Source: Amycolatopsis iheyensis (GTDB taxonomy: Bacteria > Actinomycetota > Actinomycetes > Mycobacteriales > Pseudonocardiaceae). From it: a stretch of DNA of 64,000 nt. The translations under genes and the position numbers were made by a program. The first letter of the stretch is position 1. Every line of letters begins with the position of its first letter. The stretch lies in contig NZ_JAMXQV010000007.1 in assembly GCF_024703995.1 (NCBI RefSeq), forward strand, positions 186,001-250,000, read 5' to 3'. Shown here piece by piece: positions 47,169-55,877 of this stretch. The notes beneath the pieces were generated by a model that saw nothing but the letters and a program-made list of their open reading frames with translations, was not told where the DNA came from and searched no databases.

Positions 47169-47831
47169 GTGCGGGTGCTGGTGGTGGAGGACGAACGGCT
47201 GCTGGCCGACTCGGTCGCGGAGGGACTCCGGCGGTTTTCGATGGCCGTCGACGTCTGCTACGACGGCGAGCAGGCCCTGGAACGCGTCGGTGTGCACGGC
47301 TACGACGTCGTGGTGCTGGATCGCGACCTGCCGAAGGTGCCCGGCGACGCCGTCTGCGCCGCGGTGGTCCGGTCGGGCGGCGAGGCGCGGGTGCTGATGC
47401 TGACCGCGGCCGCCGACGTCACCGACCGCGTCGCGGGCCTGGGCCTCGGCGCCGACGACTACCTGACCAAGCCGTTCGCCTTCGCCGAGCTCGTCGCGCG
47501 GGTCCAGGCGCTCTCGCGGCGCGCGCGGCCCGCGTTGCCGCCGGTGCTGGAGCGCGACGGCGTCGTGCTCGACCTGCCGCGGCACCAGGCGTCGCGTGAC
47601 GGCCGGTTCCTGCTGCTCTCGCCGAAGGAGTTCGCCGTGCTGGAGGTGCTCATGCGAGCCGAAGGGGCGGTGGTCAGCGCCGAAGACCTGCTGGAGAAGG
47701 CGTGGGACGAGCACGCCGACCCGTTCACCAACGCGGTGCGCGTCGCGGTGATGACGTTGCGGCGCAAGCTCGGCGACCCGCCGGTGATCGAGACCGTGCC
47801 CGGCGCCGGCTACCGGTTCGGCACGCCGTGA
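47169..47831 (+). CDS. OmpR/PhoB-type response regulator
   Basis: A 220-residue regulator. The receiver starts VRVLVVEDERLLADSVAEGL with phosphoacceptor Asp51 (VVLDRDLP) and lysine in DDYLTKPFAFAELVAR. The winged HTH has FLLLSPKEFAVLEVLMRAEG and ends RRKLGDPPVIETVPGAGYRF. GTG 47169 gives the canonical first strand. It is translationally coupled (GTGA) to the histidine kinase and divergent from the lipoprotein/ABC operon, its probable target. Confidence 0.94.
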   Translation: MRVLVVEDERLLADSVAEGLRRFSMAVDVCYDGEQALERVGVHGYDVVVLDRDLPKVPGDAVCAAVVRSGGEARVLMLTAAADVTDRVAGLGLGADDYLTKPFAFAELVARVQALSRRARPALPPVLERDGVVLDLPRHQASRDGRFLLLSPKEFAVLEVLMRAEGAVVSAEDLLEKAWDEHADPFTNAVRVAVMTLRRKLGDPPVIETVPGAGYRFGTP

Positions 47832-48970
47832 ACGGCATTTCCGTCCGGACGAAGCTGACCGCCTGGTACGGCGGCCTGTTCCTGCTGGCTGGGCTGGTCC
47901 TGGTCGTCATCAACTACCTGCTGGTCCAGAGCACGCTGCCGGACCCGGCCCGGGTCGCGTCGACGACGATCGGCTCGGCCGACCTGACCTACGGCGTCCC
48001 GGCGGAGACGGCGCCGGCGGGGGTCGCGGTGCGGCTGCTCAGCGGCTCGCTGGAGGACTACCGCTCCTCGACGCTGTCCACCCTGCTCGTCGGCTCGGCC
48101 ATCGCGCTGGTCGCGACGGCCGCGCTGGCCGTGCTGTTCGGCTGGCTGATGGCCGGCCGGGCGCTGCGGCCCCTGCACGACATCACCTCGACCGCGCGCC
48201 GGCTGGAGGCGGGCAAGCTCGACCGGCGGATCAACCTCGAAGGCCCGCCCGACGAGCTGAAGGAGCTGGCGGACACCTTCGACGGCATGCTCGACCGGCT
48301 CGCGGAGTCGTTCGACAGCCAGAAGCGGTTCGTCGCCAACGCGTCGCACGAGCTGCGGACGCCGCTGGCCGTGCAGCGGACGCTGGTCGAGGTCGCGATG
48401 GCCGACCCGGAAGTGACGCCGGAGCTGCGGAAGCTCGGTACCCACCTGCTGCTCACCAACGAGCGCAGCGAGCGGATGATCGAAGGGCTGCTGGTCCTGG
48501 CCCGCAGCGACCGCGGCCTGCACGCGCGGACGCCGGTCCGGCTGGACGAGGTCGTCGCGTCGGTGGTCCGGGCGACGTCGGCTTCGGCGAAGGCGGCCGG
48601 GGTGACGGTGGAGACGAGGCTGCGGCCGCGCGTGGTGGCGGGCGACCCGGTGCTGCTGGAGCGGCTGGTGACGAACCTGGTGGTCAACGCGATCACGTAC
48701 AACGCCTCGAGTGGCTGGGTGTACGTCGAAGTCCGCGGTGATCCGGCGCTGGAGGTGCGGAACTCGGGGCCGGTGGTGCCGCCCGAGGCCGTGCCGACGT
48801 TGTTCGAGCCGTTCCGCCGGGTCGGGTCCGAGCGGACCGGCGACTCGCGCAACGCGGGGCTCGGGCTCTCGATCGTGCGGTCGGTCGCCCAGGCGCACGG
48901 CGGGTACGCCGAAGCCCAGCCCGGCCGTCGCGGCGGCCTCACCGTCACGGTCCGGTTGCCGCCTTCTTGA
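47828..48970 (+). CDS. HisKA-type sensor histidine kinase
   Basis: A 380-residue sensor. Two membrane helices (about residues 14-33 and 84-107) flank a short outer domain of about 50 residues. Then come a HAMP linker (ALRPLHDITSTARRLEAGKL), the H box FVANASHELRTPLA, an N box VTNLVVNAITYNAS and G boxes with FRRVG...NAGLGLSIVRSVAQAHGG. It starts at GTG 47828, overlapping the response regulator stop. The small outer domain might interact with the adjacent lipoprotein. Confidence 0.93.
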   Translation: MNGISVRTKLTAWYGGLFLLAGLVLVVINYLLVQSTLPDPARVASTTIGSADLTYGVPAETAPAGVAVRLLSGSLEDYRSSTLSTLLVGSAIALVATAALAVLFGWLMAGRALRPLHDITSTARRLEAGKLDRRINLEGPPDELKELADTFDGMLDRLAESFDSQKRFVANASHELRTPLAVQRTLVEVAMADPEVTPELRKLGTHLLLTNERSERMIEGLLVLARSDRGLHARTPVRLDEVVASVVRATSASAKAAGVTVETRLRPRVVAGDPVLLERLVTNLVVNAITYNASSGWVYVEVRGDPALEVRNSGPVVPPEAVPTLFEPFRRVGSERTGDSRNAGLGLSIVRSVAQAHGGYAEAQPGRRGGLTVTVRLPPS

Positions 48971-49159
48971 TCCACTCGATCGTGACTGACCGTGTCCAGC
49001 GTGTCACCCGGCCGCCGCCGACCTGGGTGATCCATGATGCGAGCGTCGCGAAATGAACAGTGGGCAGTTCGGCACGGACTCGGCGCGCCTCGCACGTCAA
49101 GCCGACGCGCCGTTCTAACGTGGGCACCCACAACGGTGAAGCATCGGGGAAGGCGAACA

Positions 49160-50005
49160 ATGCGCACGCTACGAGTGGTCGGGCTGCACGAGGACGGTAA
49201 GTCCATCGTGTGCGAAGACCCGGCGAGCCGTACGCGTTTCCTCCTCCCGGCCGATGAGAGACTGCGCGCGGCGGCGCGGGGGGACATCACCCGCCTCGGC
49301 CAGATCGAAATCGAGTTGGAGAGCCAGATGCGGCCACGCGAGATCCAGGCGCGAATCCGCGCCGGCGAATCAGTCCAGCAAGTCGCGAGCGGCGCCGGGA
49401 TTTCGGAGCAGCGCGTCGAGCGCTACGCCTACCCCGTCCTGCTCGAGCGGTCGCGCACCGCCGAGCTCGCGCAGAGCGCCCACCCGGTCCGCGAGGACGG
49501 CCCCGACGTGCAGACGCTCGGCGAGGTCGTCGCGTACGGCTTCGGCGTCCGCGGGCACGACTACTCGAAGGCCACCTGGGACGCCTGGAAGGGCGACGAC
49601 GGCCGCTGGGTCGTCGTGCTGCAGTGGAAGGCCGGGCGCTCGGACAACCGCGCGCACTGGGCGTTCGCGCCTGGGGCGCACGGCGGCACGGTCATGGCGC
49701 TCGACGAGAACGCCGAGGTCCTGCTGGACCCGAACGCCTACCGCGCCCCCCGCACGGTCCGCGCCCTGGACCCGGCCCGCGACGCGGAGTTCCAGCCGAC
49801 GCTGGACTCGGTGCCGCCGCAGGACCACGCCGAGCTGCCGGCCGCCGAGCCGGACCCGGACGACGACACCCGCGAGATCCCCCGCGTCCCGGCGGACCCG
49901 GAAGAGGACACCGCCGACCAGCCGCGGCCGAAGGCCAAGAAGAGCCACCCGATCGTGCCGTCCTGGGAGGACGTGCTGCTCGGGGTCCGCTCGCAGCGCG
50001 GCTAA
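49160..50005 (+). CDS. sepH: Septation protein SepH (DUF3071)
   Basis: A 281-residue cell-division protein that binds FtsZ and promotes ring assembly in actinobacteria. MRTLRVVGLHEDGKSIVCED opens the conserved N-terminal domain. RIRAGESVQQVASGAGISEQRVERYAYPV is broken here as two parts: RIRAGESVQQVASGAG and ISEQRVERYAYPV, an HTH-like core. HDYSKATWDAWKGDDGRWVV follows. The last 80 residues are acidic, proline-rich and probably disordered, ending HPIVPSWEDVLLGVRS, a conserved tip. ATG 49160; longer frames upstream are unsupported. Confidence 0.93.
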   Translation: MRTLRVVGLHEDGKSIVCEDPASRTRFLLPADERLRAAARGDITRLGQIEIELESQMRPREIQARIRAGESVQQVASGAGISEQRVERYAYPVLLERSRTAELAQSAHPVREDGPDVQTLGEVVAYGFGVRGHDYSKATWDAWKGDDGRWVVVLQWKAGRSDNRAHWAFAPGAHGGTVMALDENAEVLLDPNAYRAPRTVRALDPARDAEFQPTLDSVPPQDHAELPAAEPDPDDDTREIPRVPADPEEDTADQPRPKAKKSHPIVPSWEDVLLGVRSQRG

Positions 50006-50011
50006 GCCCCA

Positions 50012-50098
50012 AGCGCCCCAATGTGGCCTTGGTTGCGTCTGACGCACCCAATGTGGCCTTCGGTGCGTCTGACGCACCGAAGGCCACATTGGGGCGCT
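50012..50098. terminator. Long repeat-containing hairpin between convergent genes
   Basis: A perfect 23-bp stem (50047-50069 with 50071-50093, one central base) contains CCCAATGTGGCCTTCGGTGC. A second left-arm copy, AGCGCCCCAATGTGGCCTT at 50012-50030, can pair instead with 50080-50098, so two alternative hairpins compete. It starts seven bases after sepH and overlaps the stop of the convergent YjbR gene. I associate these AATGTGGCCTT repeats with Amycolatopsis intergenic regions. Confidence 0.82.
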
Positions 50099-50450
50099 AG
50101 TCCAGCCGGGCCGCGAGTGTCTTAGGCGCCACCTGGCGGTACGCCTCGCGCACGATCCGGTCGATCTCACCCCAGTCGACGTCGACGTCCAGCCGTACGC
50201 CCAGCCAGCCGCGGTGCCCGACGTACGCGGGCCGGAAGAACCGCTCCGGCTCGGTGCGCACCAGCTCTTCCTGCGCACCGGGCGGCGCCGGGCACCAGAA
50301 CGCGAGCCGGCCGTCGCCGTGGTGGTCGTCGTGGAACATGACGAACGACTTCTTGCCGCGCACGAACCACGTGGGCGTCCCGTGGCTGAGCCGTTCGGTC
50401 GCCTCGGGCAGGGCCAGACACAACTTCCGCAACGCGTCGAGCTGCTCCAT
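50097..50450 (-). CDS. MmcQ/YjbR-family protein
   Basis: A 117-residue protein of the YjbR (CyaY-like fold) family. LDALRKLCLALPEATERLSHG opens it; the phrase PTWFVRGKKSFVMFHDDHHG and ending VGHRGWLGVRLD, DWGEIDRIVREAYRQVAPK are typical. A DNA-binding role has been suggested for this fold but not fixed. It lies 16 bases downstream of a DUF2537 gene on the same strand, probably co-transcribed. Confidence 0.88.
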   Translation of the reverse strand: MEQLDALRKLCLALPEATERLSHGTPTWFVRGKKSFVMFHDDHHGDGRLAFWCPAPPGAQEELVRTEPERFFRPAYVGHRGWLGVRLDVDVDWGEIDRIVREAYRQVAPKTLAARLD

Positions 50451-50466
50451 CCCGCAAGACTACGAG

Positions 50467-51078
50467 CTAGAAGGCGATCACCAGCACACCGATCCACGCG
50501 ATCACCACGCCGCCCGCCGCGCCGTACGCTGCCCAGCGCAGGATCGGCGTGCGGCGGATCAGCCACAGCGACGGTGCGATCCCCGCCGTCACCACGACCG
50601 ACGCCACCAGCGCCAGCCAGCCGCTCGTCTCGCGCGCCAGCGTCGACGCCAGTGCCAGCATCGCCACCACCACCACGGCCGCGATGAACGCCGACACCGT
50701 CAGCCCGGTCAGCCACGGCGTCGGTTCCCCCGGCGGGCCGGGCGGGCCGAGCAGGGTCCGCACGAACTTCCGGCCGGGTGCTTCGGCCCGCGGGGGCGGG
50801 TCGACGACCGTGTCCGCGCCCGTCACCGGGTCCACGAACCGCACGCTCGTGCCCATCACCGCGGCGAGCCGGCCGGCCAGCTGGCGGCCGCGCTGGGAAA
50901 CGACCGCGCCCGCTTCGCCGCCGGACTCCGCCGAGACCGCGGCCGCCACGCGCGCCCACTCGTGCAGGGCCTGCGCCAGGTCGGCACCGATCGCGAGCTT
51001 GTGCGGGTCCACTTCGCGCGCGTGGTCCCCGCCAGGTCCGGCCAGCACGGCGCGCTCACCGCGGATCCGCAGCTCCAT
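50467..51078 (-). CDS. DUF2537-like membrane protein
   Basis: A 203-residue protein. The soluble N-terminal half starts MELRIRGERAVLAGPGGDHA and has LAQALHEWARVAAAV. Four hydrophobic helices fill residues about 120-203. I recognise it as DUF2537, an actinobacterial family of unknown function that also lies beside sepH and a SpoU methyltransferase in mycobacteria. Only 11 bases separate it from the methyltransferase gene. Confidence 0.8.
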   Translation of the reverse strand: MELRIRGERAVLAGPGGDHAREVDPHKLAIGADLAQALHEWARVAAAVSAESGGEAGAVVSQRGRQLAGRLAAVMGTSVRFVDPVTGADTVVDPPPRAEAPGRKFVRTLLGPPGPPGEPTPWLTGLTVSAFIAAVVVVAMLALASTLARETSGWLALVASVVVTAGIAPSLWLIRRTPILRWAAYGAAGGVVIAWIGVLVIAF

Positions 51079-51089
51079 GGACCTGAACC

Positions 51090-51896
51090 TTAGTCACCCG
51101 AGGCCAGTTCGTAGAAGGCGACGGCGGCGGCCGTGGCGATGTTCAGTGAGTCGACTCCGGCCGGCATGGGTATCCGCACCGCGTGATCAGCCGCCGCCAG
51201 CGCCGCACCGGTCAGCCCGGGACCTTCGGCGCCGAACAGCAGAGCCACCGGTCCGGGCGCGTGCTTGCGCAGCTCGCGCAGCGGGACCGAGCCCGGCCGC
51301 GGGGTGAACGCGGCGACGGCGAACCCGCGTGCCCGCAGGTCGTCGAGCCCGCCCGGCCAGTCCGTGAGGTGCCCGAACGGCACGCGCAGGACGTGGCCCA
51401 TCGACACGCGTACGCTGCGCCGGTACAGCGGGTCGGAACAGCCCGGCCCGAGCAGCACGCCGCCGACGCCGAGCGCGGCCGCGTTGCGGAAGAGCGCACC
51501 GAGGTTTTCGTGGTCCCCCACGCCTTCCAGCACGGCGATCGTGTCCGCGCCGCCGACGACTTCCGGGATCGTCAGCGGGGCCGGCCGGTCCGCGACCGCG
51601 AGGATGCCGCGGTTGAGGTGGAAGCCGACGACGTCGGCCATCGTCTCGGCGGATGTGACGTATTGGGGCACATCCGTCCCGGCGAGCTCGGCGGCCAGCT
51701 CGGCGAACCGCCGTTCGACGCCCAGCAACGCCCGCACCGGGTAGCGGGACGTCAGCAGCCGGGACACCACGACAGTGCCTTCGGCGATCACGAGTCCCTT
51801 GCCACCCGGGCGGTCCGGCCGCCGGTCCGCTGTGGACAGGTCGCGGAAATCGTCGACCCTGGGGTCGCCGGAGTCGTCGATGTGGATCACGCCCAT
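51090..51896 (-). CDS. SpoU-family RNA 2'-O-methyltransferase
   Basis: A 268-residue SAM-dependent SPOUT methyltransferase acting on rRNA or tRNA. VLEGVGDHENLGALFRNAAA is motif 1 (Asn-Arg catalysis), PVALLFGAEGPGLTGAAL motif 2 and IPMPAGVDSLNIATAAAVAF motif 3, the deep trefoil knot. The N-terminal third is a short substrate-binding extension. The exact RNA target cannot be read. First gene of a three-gene minus-strand group with DUF2537 and YjbR. Confidence 0.92.
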   Translation of the reverse strand: MGVIHIDDSGDPRVDDFRDLSTADRRPDRPGGKGLVIAEGTVVVSRLLTSRYPVRALLGVERRFAELAAELAGTDVPQYVTSAETMADVVGFHLNRGILAVADRPAPLTIPEVVGGADTIAVLEGVGDHENLGALFRNAAALGVGGVLLGPGCSDPLYRRSVRVSMGHVLRVPFGHLTDWPGGLDDLRARGFAVAAFTPRPGSVPLRELRKHAPGPVALLFGAEGPGLTGAALAAADHAVRIPMPAGVDSLNIATAAAVAFYELASGD

Positions 51897-52107
51897 CCGC
51901 CCAGTCTGTCACCCGCCTGCCGGGCGCGGCACTGGTCCGAACGTCGAACCGCGAGTGGTACGAACGGGGTCATTTTGCTGTCAGTTAACTCGTCGTGACG
52001 GAGAGCACCAGTTTGGCCGCTAGCCCGGTTGCATCGGCTGTGTAACGGTTGTCCGCCGGGACCTGAAACACGTCCTAGTTCCACGACGACGCAAAGCAGG
52101 GATGGTC

Positions 52108-53607
52108 ATGGGGATGGACCTCGCGGCGCAGCCGTTCAACACGCTGGACCGCGGACGGTACCGCCGCAAGGTGCAGCGTTGCCTGGACACGTTGGCCCGC
52201 ATGCTCACCGACGGCAGCTTTTCGTTCCCCCGCAAGAACATCGGCCTCGAAGTCGAGCTGAACCTGGTCGACCGCGAGCTGCGTCCGTCGATGACGAACA
52301 CCGCCGTGCTGGAGGCGCTCGACGACCCGTCGTTCACCACCGAGCTGGGCCAGCACAACATCGAGCTGAACGTGCCGCCGCGGCCGCTGGCCGGCGATTC
52401 GGCCCTGCAGCTCGAAGACGACCTCCGCGCGTACCTCGGCACGGCGGCGTCGAAGGCCCGCGACACCGGGTCGTCGCTGGCCATGATCGGCATCCTGCCG
52501 ACGTTGAAGCACGAGCACTTCGACCAGAAGTGGCTGACCAACAAGACCCGGTACTCGACGTTGAACGACCAGATCTTCGCCGCGCGCGGGGAACGCACGG
52601 TGCTCGCCATGGAAGGCGCGCCGCTGCCGGGTCAGCAGCCCGAACGCCTGCGCAGCTACGCGGAGTCGATCCTGCCGGAAGCCGCGTGCACCAGCGTGCA
52701 GCTGCACCTCCAGGTCGCGCCCGAGGAGTTCGCGGCGCACTGGAACGCGGCGCAGTGCCTGGCCGGGCTGCAGATCGCGCTCGCGTCGAACTCGCCGTTC
52801 CTGCTCGGCAAGGCGCTGTGGCACGAGACGCGCATCCCGTTGTTCCTGCAGGCGACCGACACCCGGCCCGAGGAGCTGAAGAACCAGGGCGTGCGGCCGC
52901 GCGTGTGGTTCGGCGAGCGCTGGATCACGTCGATCTTCGACCTGTTCGAGGAGAACGTCCGCTACTTCCCCGGCCTGCTCCCGGAAACCGACGCCGAAGA
53001 CCCGATCGAGGCACTCGACGCGGGCCAGGCGCCGAAGCTCACCGAGCTGCGCATGCACAACGGCACCATCTGGCGCTGGAACCGGCCGGTGTACGACGTC
53101 GTCGACGGCCTGCCGCACCTGCGCGTGGAGAACCGCGTGCTGCCGGCCGGGCCGACGGTCGTCGACACGGTGGCGAACGCGGCGTTCTTCTACGGCGCCC
53201 AGCGCGCGCTCGCCGAGGCGGAACGCCCGGTGTGGAGCCAGATGTCGTTCCAGGCCGCCGAGGAAAACCTCTACGCCGGCGCGCGCCGTGGCTTCGAGGC
53301 GCAGCTGTACTGGCCGGGCATCGGCTGGATCCCGCCGGACGAGCTGGCGCTGCGCGTCCTGCTGCCGCTGGCCCACGAAGGACTGCGCCGCTCCGACGTC
53401 TCCGACGAGGCCCGTGAGCGCTACCTCGGGATCATCGAGCGCCGGTGCCTCGCGCGGCGCACCGGCGCGACCTGGCAGCGCGACTTCGTCGTCCGCGCGC
53501 AGGACCGCGGGATGGACCGCGAGACGGCGCTGACCCGGATGCTGGGGCGCTACCTGGAGCTGTCGGAGTCCGGCGAGCCGGTGCACACCTGGCCGTTGGC
53601 GGATTGA
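52108..53607 (+). CDS. GCS2-like glutamate-cysteine ligase family protein
   Basis: A 499-residue protein of the carboxylate-amine ligase (GCS2) superfamily. KNIGLEVELNLVDRELRPSM carries the acidic ATP/Mg site. HNIELNVPPRPLAGDSALQL, TSVQLHLQVAPEEFAAHWNA and RVENRVLPAGPTVVDTVANA continue the core. It differs from MshC-type and classical GshA enzymes. Many actinobacteria lack glutathione, so the true substrate may be another amino acid or amine. ATG 52108 is preferred for its GCAGGG spacing; ATG 52102 and 52114 are alternatives. Confidence 0.82.
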   Translation: MGMDLAAQPFNTLDRGRYRRKVQRCLDTLARMLTDGSFSFPRKNIGLEVELNLVDRELRPSMTNTAVLEALDDPSFTTELGQHNIELNVPPRPLAGDSALQLEDDLRAYLGTAASKARDTGSSLAMIGILPTLKHEHFDQKWLTNKTRYSTLNDQIFAARGERTVLAMEGAPLPGQQPERLRSYAESILPEAACTSVQLHLQVAPEEFAAHWNAAQCLAGLQIALASNSPFLLGKALWHETRIPLFLQATDTRPEELKNQGVRPRVWFGERWITSIFDLFEENVRYFPGLLPETDAEDPIEALDAGQAPKLTELRMHNGTIWRWNRPVYDVVDGLPHLRVENRVLPAGPTVVDTVANAAFFYGAQRALAEAERPVWSQMSFQAAEENLYAGARRGFEAQLYWPGIGWIPPDELALRVLLPLAHEGLRRSDVSDEARERYLGIIERRCLARRTGATWQRDFVVRAQDRGMDRETALTRMLGRYLELSESGEPVHTWPLAD

Positions 53608-53623
53608 CCGCTAATCTGGGTCG

Positions 53624-54220
53624 ATGCCGAAGATTCTCGGTGAGTCGCTGGAAGCGCACCGCCGCGAGGTCCGCGCCCGGGTCTTCGACGTCCTGCGCGC
53701 CCAGCTCTACGAACGCGGCTTCGACGCGATCACCCTCGCCGGCGTCGCCGCGGCGGCCGGTGTCGGGCGGACCGCGCTCTACAACCACTTCCCCGACAAG
53801 GAAAGCCTGCTCGTCGCCTTCGTCGAAGACGAGGCGGCCCGGTACGTCACACGGCTGACCGAAGCGGTCGAAGCGCAGGCGGACCCGGTCGACCAGCTGG
53901 CCACGTTCGTCCGGCTGCAGCTGCGTGTGCTGGCCGAGTACCACATGCCGCCGGGCACCGCGCTCGCGTCGGCGCTGGCGCCCGCGGCGTACCGGCGGAT
54001 CAGCGCGCACGCCGACCCGATCACCGACCGGCTGCGCGCGATCCTGGCCGGCGGGGTCGACCTGGACCGCTGGCCGGCCGAGGACCCGGACGTCCTGATC
54101 CCGATGATCACCGCCGCACTGGGCAACCGGACGCTGGTCGACGGGCCCCCCGAACAGCTGGACGACGTCATCGAGGCGGCCGTCCGGTTCGTGCTCCGGG
54201 CCATCGGAGCTGTGATTTAG
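53624..54220 (+). CDS. TetR-family regulator
   Basis: A 198-residue TetR protein, HTH at about residues 36-55 (ITLAGVAAAAGVGRTALYNH). It starts 16 bases after the ligase gene and its stop lies inside an IdeR-type box that precedes the heme oxygenase gene. Its position could tie it to either neighbour; no palindromic operator is evident upstream of 53624. Confidence 0.9.
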   Translation: MPKILGESLEAHRREVRARVFDVLRAQLYERGFDAITLAGVAAAAGVGRTALYNHFPDKESLLVAFVEDEAARYVTRLTEAVEAQADPVDQLATFVRLQLRVLAEYHMPPGTALASALAPAAYRRISAHADPITDRLRAILAGGVDLDRWPAEDPDVLIPMITAALGNRTLVDGPPEQLDDVIEAAVRFVLRAIGAVI

Positions 54221-54235
54221 GGTAGCCTAACCCGG
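54217..54235. promoter_or_regulatory. IdeR/DtxR-type iron box before heme oxygenase
   Basis: TTAGGGTAGCCTAACCCGG matches 15 of 19 positions of the DtxR/IdeR consensus (TTAGGTTAGSCTAACCTAA), including the TAGCCTAACC core. It overlaps the TetR stop and ends 58 bases before the heme oxygenase ATG at 54294. Iron-bound IdeR would repress here, derepressing heme iron release under iron limitation. Confidence 0.75.
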
Positions 54236-54293
54236 AAATATGGCCTACGATCTTTCTGACAGCGTGTCAGATCGATCGCCGGGAGGCCTGCCC

Positions 54294-54953
54294 ATGTCGG
54301 TGACCACAGAGGCTCGCCCCTTCTCCGCGACGCTGCGCGCGTCCACGCTCGAGGTGCACGAGAAGGCGAACTACTCGACGTACATGCGTGCCCTGCTCGG
54401 CGGTGAGCTGACCCAGGAGGGCTACACGCAGCTGGCCATCCAGTACTACTTCGTCTACAGCGCGATCGAAGCGGCGAGCGACACGATGGCGGGTCACCCG
54501 GTCGGGGGCGAGTTCGTCTTCGACGAGCTGCGGCGGCTGCCCAGCCTGGAGCGCGACCTCGCCCACCTCGTCGGCCCGGACTGGCGCTCGACGATCTCGC
54601 CCCTCGCCTCGACGCGGGCGTACGTCGCCCGGATCGAGGAGGCGTCGGCGTGGGCCGGCGGGTACGTGGCCCACCACTACACGCGCTACCTCGGCGACAT
54701 CGCCGGCGGCCAGGCCATCCGGCGGCTGCTGGAGCGCACCTACGACGTCGCCGAAGCGGGTACGCTCTTCTACCACTTCGACGAGATCGGCAGCGCGCCC
54801 CGCTTCCGGGACCAGTACCGGGCGAAGCTCGACAACGCGCCGTGGGACGAGGCCGAGCGCGCGCGGGTGATCGAGGAGACGGTGGTGGCGTTCGAATGCA
54901 ACGTCGCCGTCTTCGACGAACTGGCTTCGCGGCTCGACGAGTTCCGCGCCTGA
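54294..54953 (+). CDS. hmuO: Biliverdin-producing heme oxygenase
   Basis: A 219-residue all-helical enzyme opening heme to biliverdin, CO and Fe2+. LRASTLEVHEKANYSTYMRAL contains the proximal histidine (split: LRASTLEVHEKAN, YSTYMRAL). IQYYFVYSAIEAASD follows, and RYLGDIAGGQAIRRL is the distal-helix GDxxGGQ motif. ATG 54294 has GGGAGG eight bases before; an ATG at 54240 lacks a site. An IdeR-type box lies upstream, so it likely serves iron acquisition from heme. No heme importer is adjacent. Confidence 0.9.
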   Translation: MSVTTEARPFSATLRASTLEVHEKANYSTYMRALLGGELTQEGYTQLAIQYYFVYSAIEAASDTMAGHPVGGEFVFDELRRLPSLERDLAHLVGPDWRSTISPLASTRAYVARIEEASAWAGGYVAHHYTRYLGDIAGGQAIRRLLERTYDVAEAGTLFYHFDEIGSAPRFRDQYRAKLDNAPWDEAERARVIEETVVAFECNVAVFDELASRLDEFRA

Positions 54954-55150
54954 ATGATCGTCGTCACAGCTCGTTGACCTCCAGTTAGGTCCAGGTAGCA
55001 GGCTCGGTTTCGGGTGGCGGACCTTCGGGTACGCCACCCGAGGAGCCGCCGTCCCAGTGTGTGACGGCCACGCGCCCCCGCTCGCCGCGGTGCGGTGTGT
55101 GCTACTAGGTTCGATACCGGAAACTTGTGTCGAAGACAGAAGGAGGGCCA

Positions 55151-55774
55151 ATGGCCCGCTACGAGCTGCCCGATCTCGACTACGACTACGGCGCCCTCGC
55201 GCCGCACATCTCCGGCGAGATCAACGAGCTGCACCACAGCAAGCACCACGCGACCTACGTCAAGGGCGCGAACGACACGCTCGACAAGCTCGAAGCCGCC
55301 CGCGAAGCGAACGACTTCGGCTCGATCGTCGGCCTGGAGACCACGCTGGCCTTCAACCTGGCCGGCCACGCCAACCACGTCGTGTGGTGGAAGATCCTGT
55401 CGCCGGAAGGCGGCGACAAGCCGACCGGCGAGCTGGCCGCGGCGATCGACGAGGCGTTCGGCTCCTTCGACAAGTTCAAGGCGCAGTTCACCGCCGTCTC
55501 GACCACGATCCAGGGCAACGGCTGGGGCGCGCTCTCCTGGGACCCGATCGGCAAGACGCTGATCACCCAGCAGCTGCGCGACCACCACAACAACCTGATC
55601 CTGCCGACCGTGCCGATCCTGCTGGTCGACGTCTGGGAGCACGCGTTCTACCTGGACTACAAGAACGTGAAGCCGGACTACGTCAAGGCTCTGTGGAACA
55701 TCTTCAACTGGGCCGAGATCTCCAAGCGGTTCGACAACGCCGTCGCCGGCGGCAACGGCCTGCTGCTCGGCTGA
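55151..55774 (+). CDS. sodA: Superoxide dismutase (Mn/Fe type)
   Basis: A 207-residue cytosolic dismutase. [20 protein letters not shown] opens it. Metal ligands are in [31 protein letters not shown] and [13 protein letters not shown] (Asp and His). [10 protein letters not shown] holds the residue pair that tunes Mn versus Fe; I do not call the metal. No signal peptide. ATG 55151 has AGGAGG upstream. A strong terminator follows at 55786-55820. It sits beside the iron-regulated heme oxygenase, whose product Fe2+ would raise oxidative load. Confidence 0.95.
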   Translation: MARYELPDLDYDYGALAPHISGEINELHHSKHHATYVKGANDTLDKLEAAREANDFGSIVGLETTLAFNLAGHANHVVWWKILSPEGGDKPTGELAAAIDEAFGSFDKFKAQFTAVSTTIQGNGWGALSWDPIGKTLITQQLRDHHNNLILPTVPILLVDVWEHAFYLDYKNVKPDYVKALWNIFNWAEISKRFDNAVAGGNGLLLG

Positions 55775-55785
55775 GCACCGGCGCC

Positions 55786-55820
55786 AACGGGGTCCTTCCT
55801 GCGGGGAGGGCCCCGTTTTT
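55786..55820 (+). terminator. Rho-independent terminator of sodA
   Basis: AACGGGG (55786-55792) pairs with CCCCGTT (55811-55817); the stem continues through TCCTTCC with GGGGAGGG, loop TGCG. It ends in TTTTT (55816-55820), the clearest classical terminator in the window, 11 bases after the sodA stop. Confidence 0.9.
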
Positions 55821-55877
55821 CGTCGCCGGGTGAAAATCCCTTGACCTCGAGTGCGGTCGAGGTGTTTCGCTGGACGC

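Noticed and set aside
54240-54293. Longer heme oxygenase starting at ATG 54240
   Set aside because: No ribosome-binding site there, the extra residues are not enzyme-like, and ATG 54294 has a strong GGGAGG.
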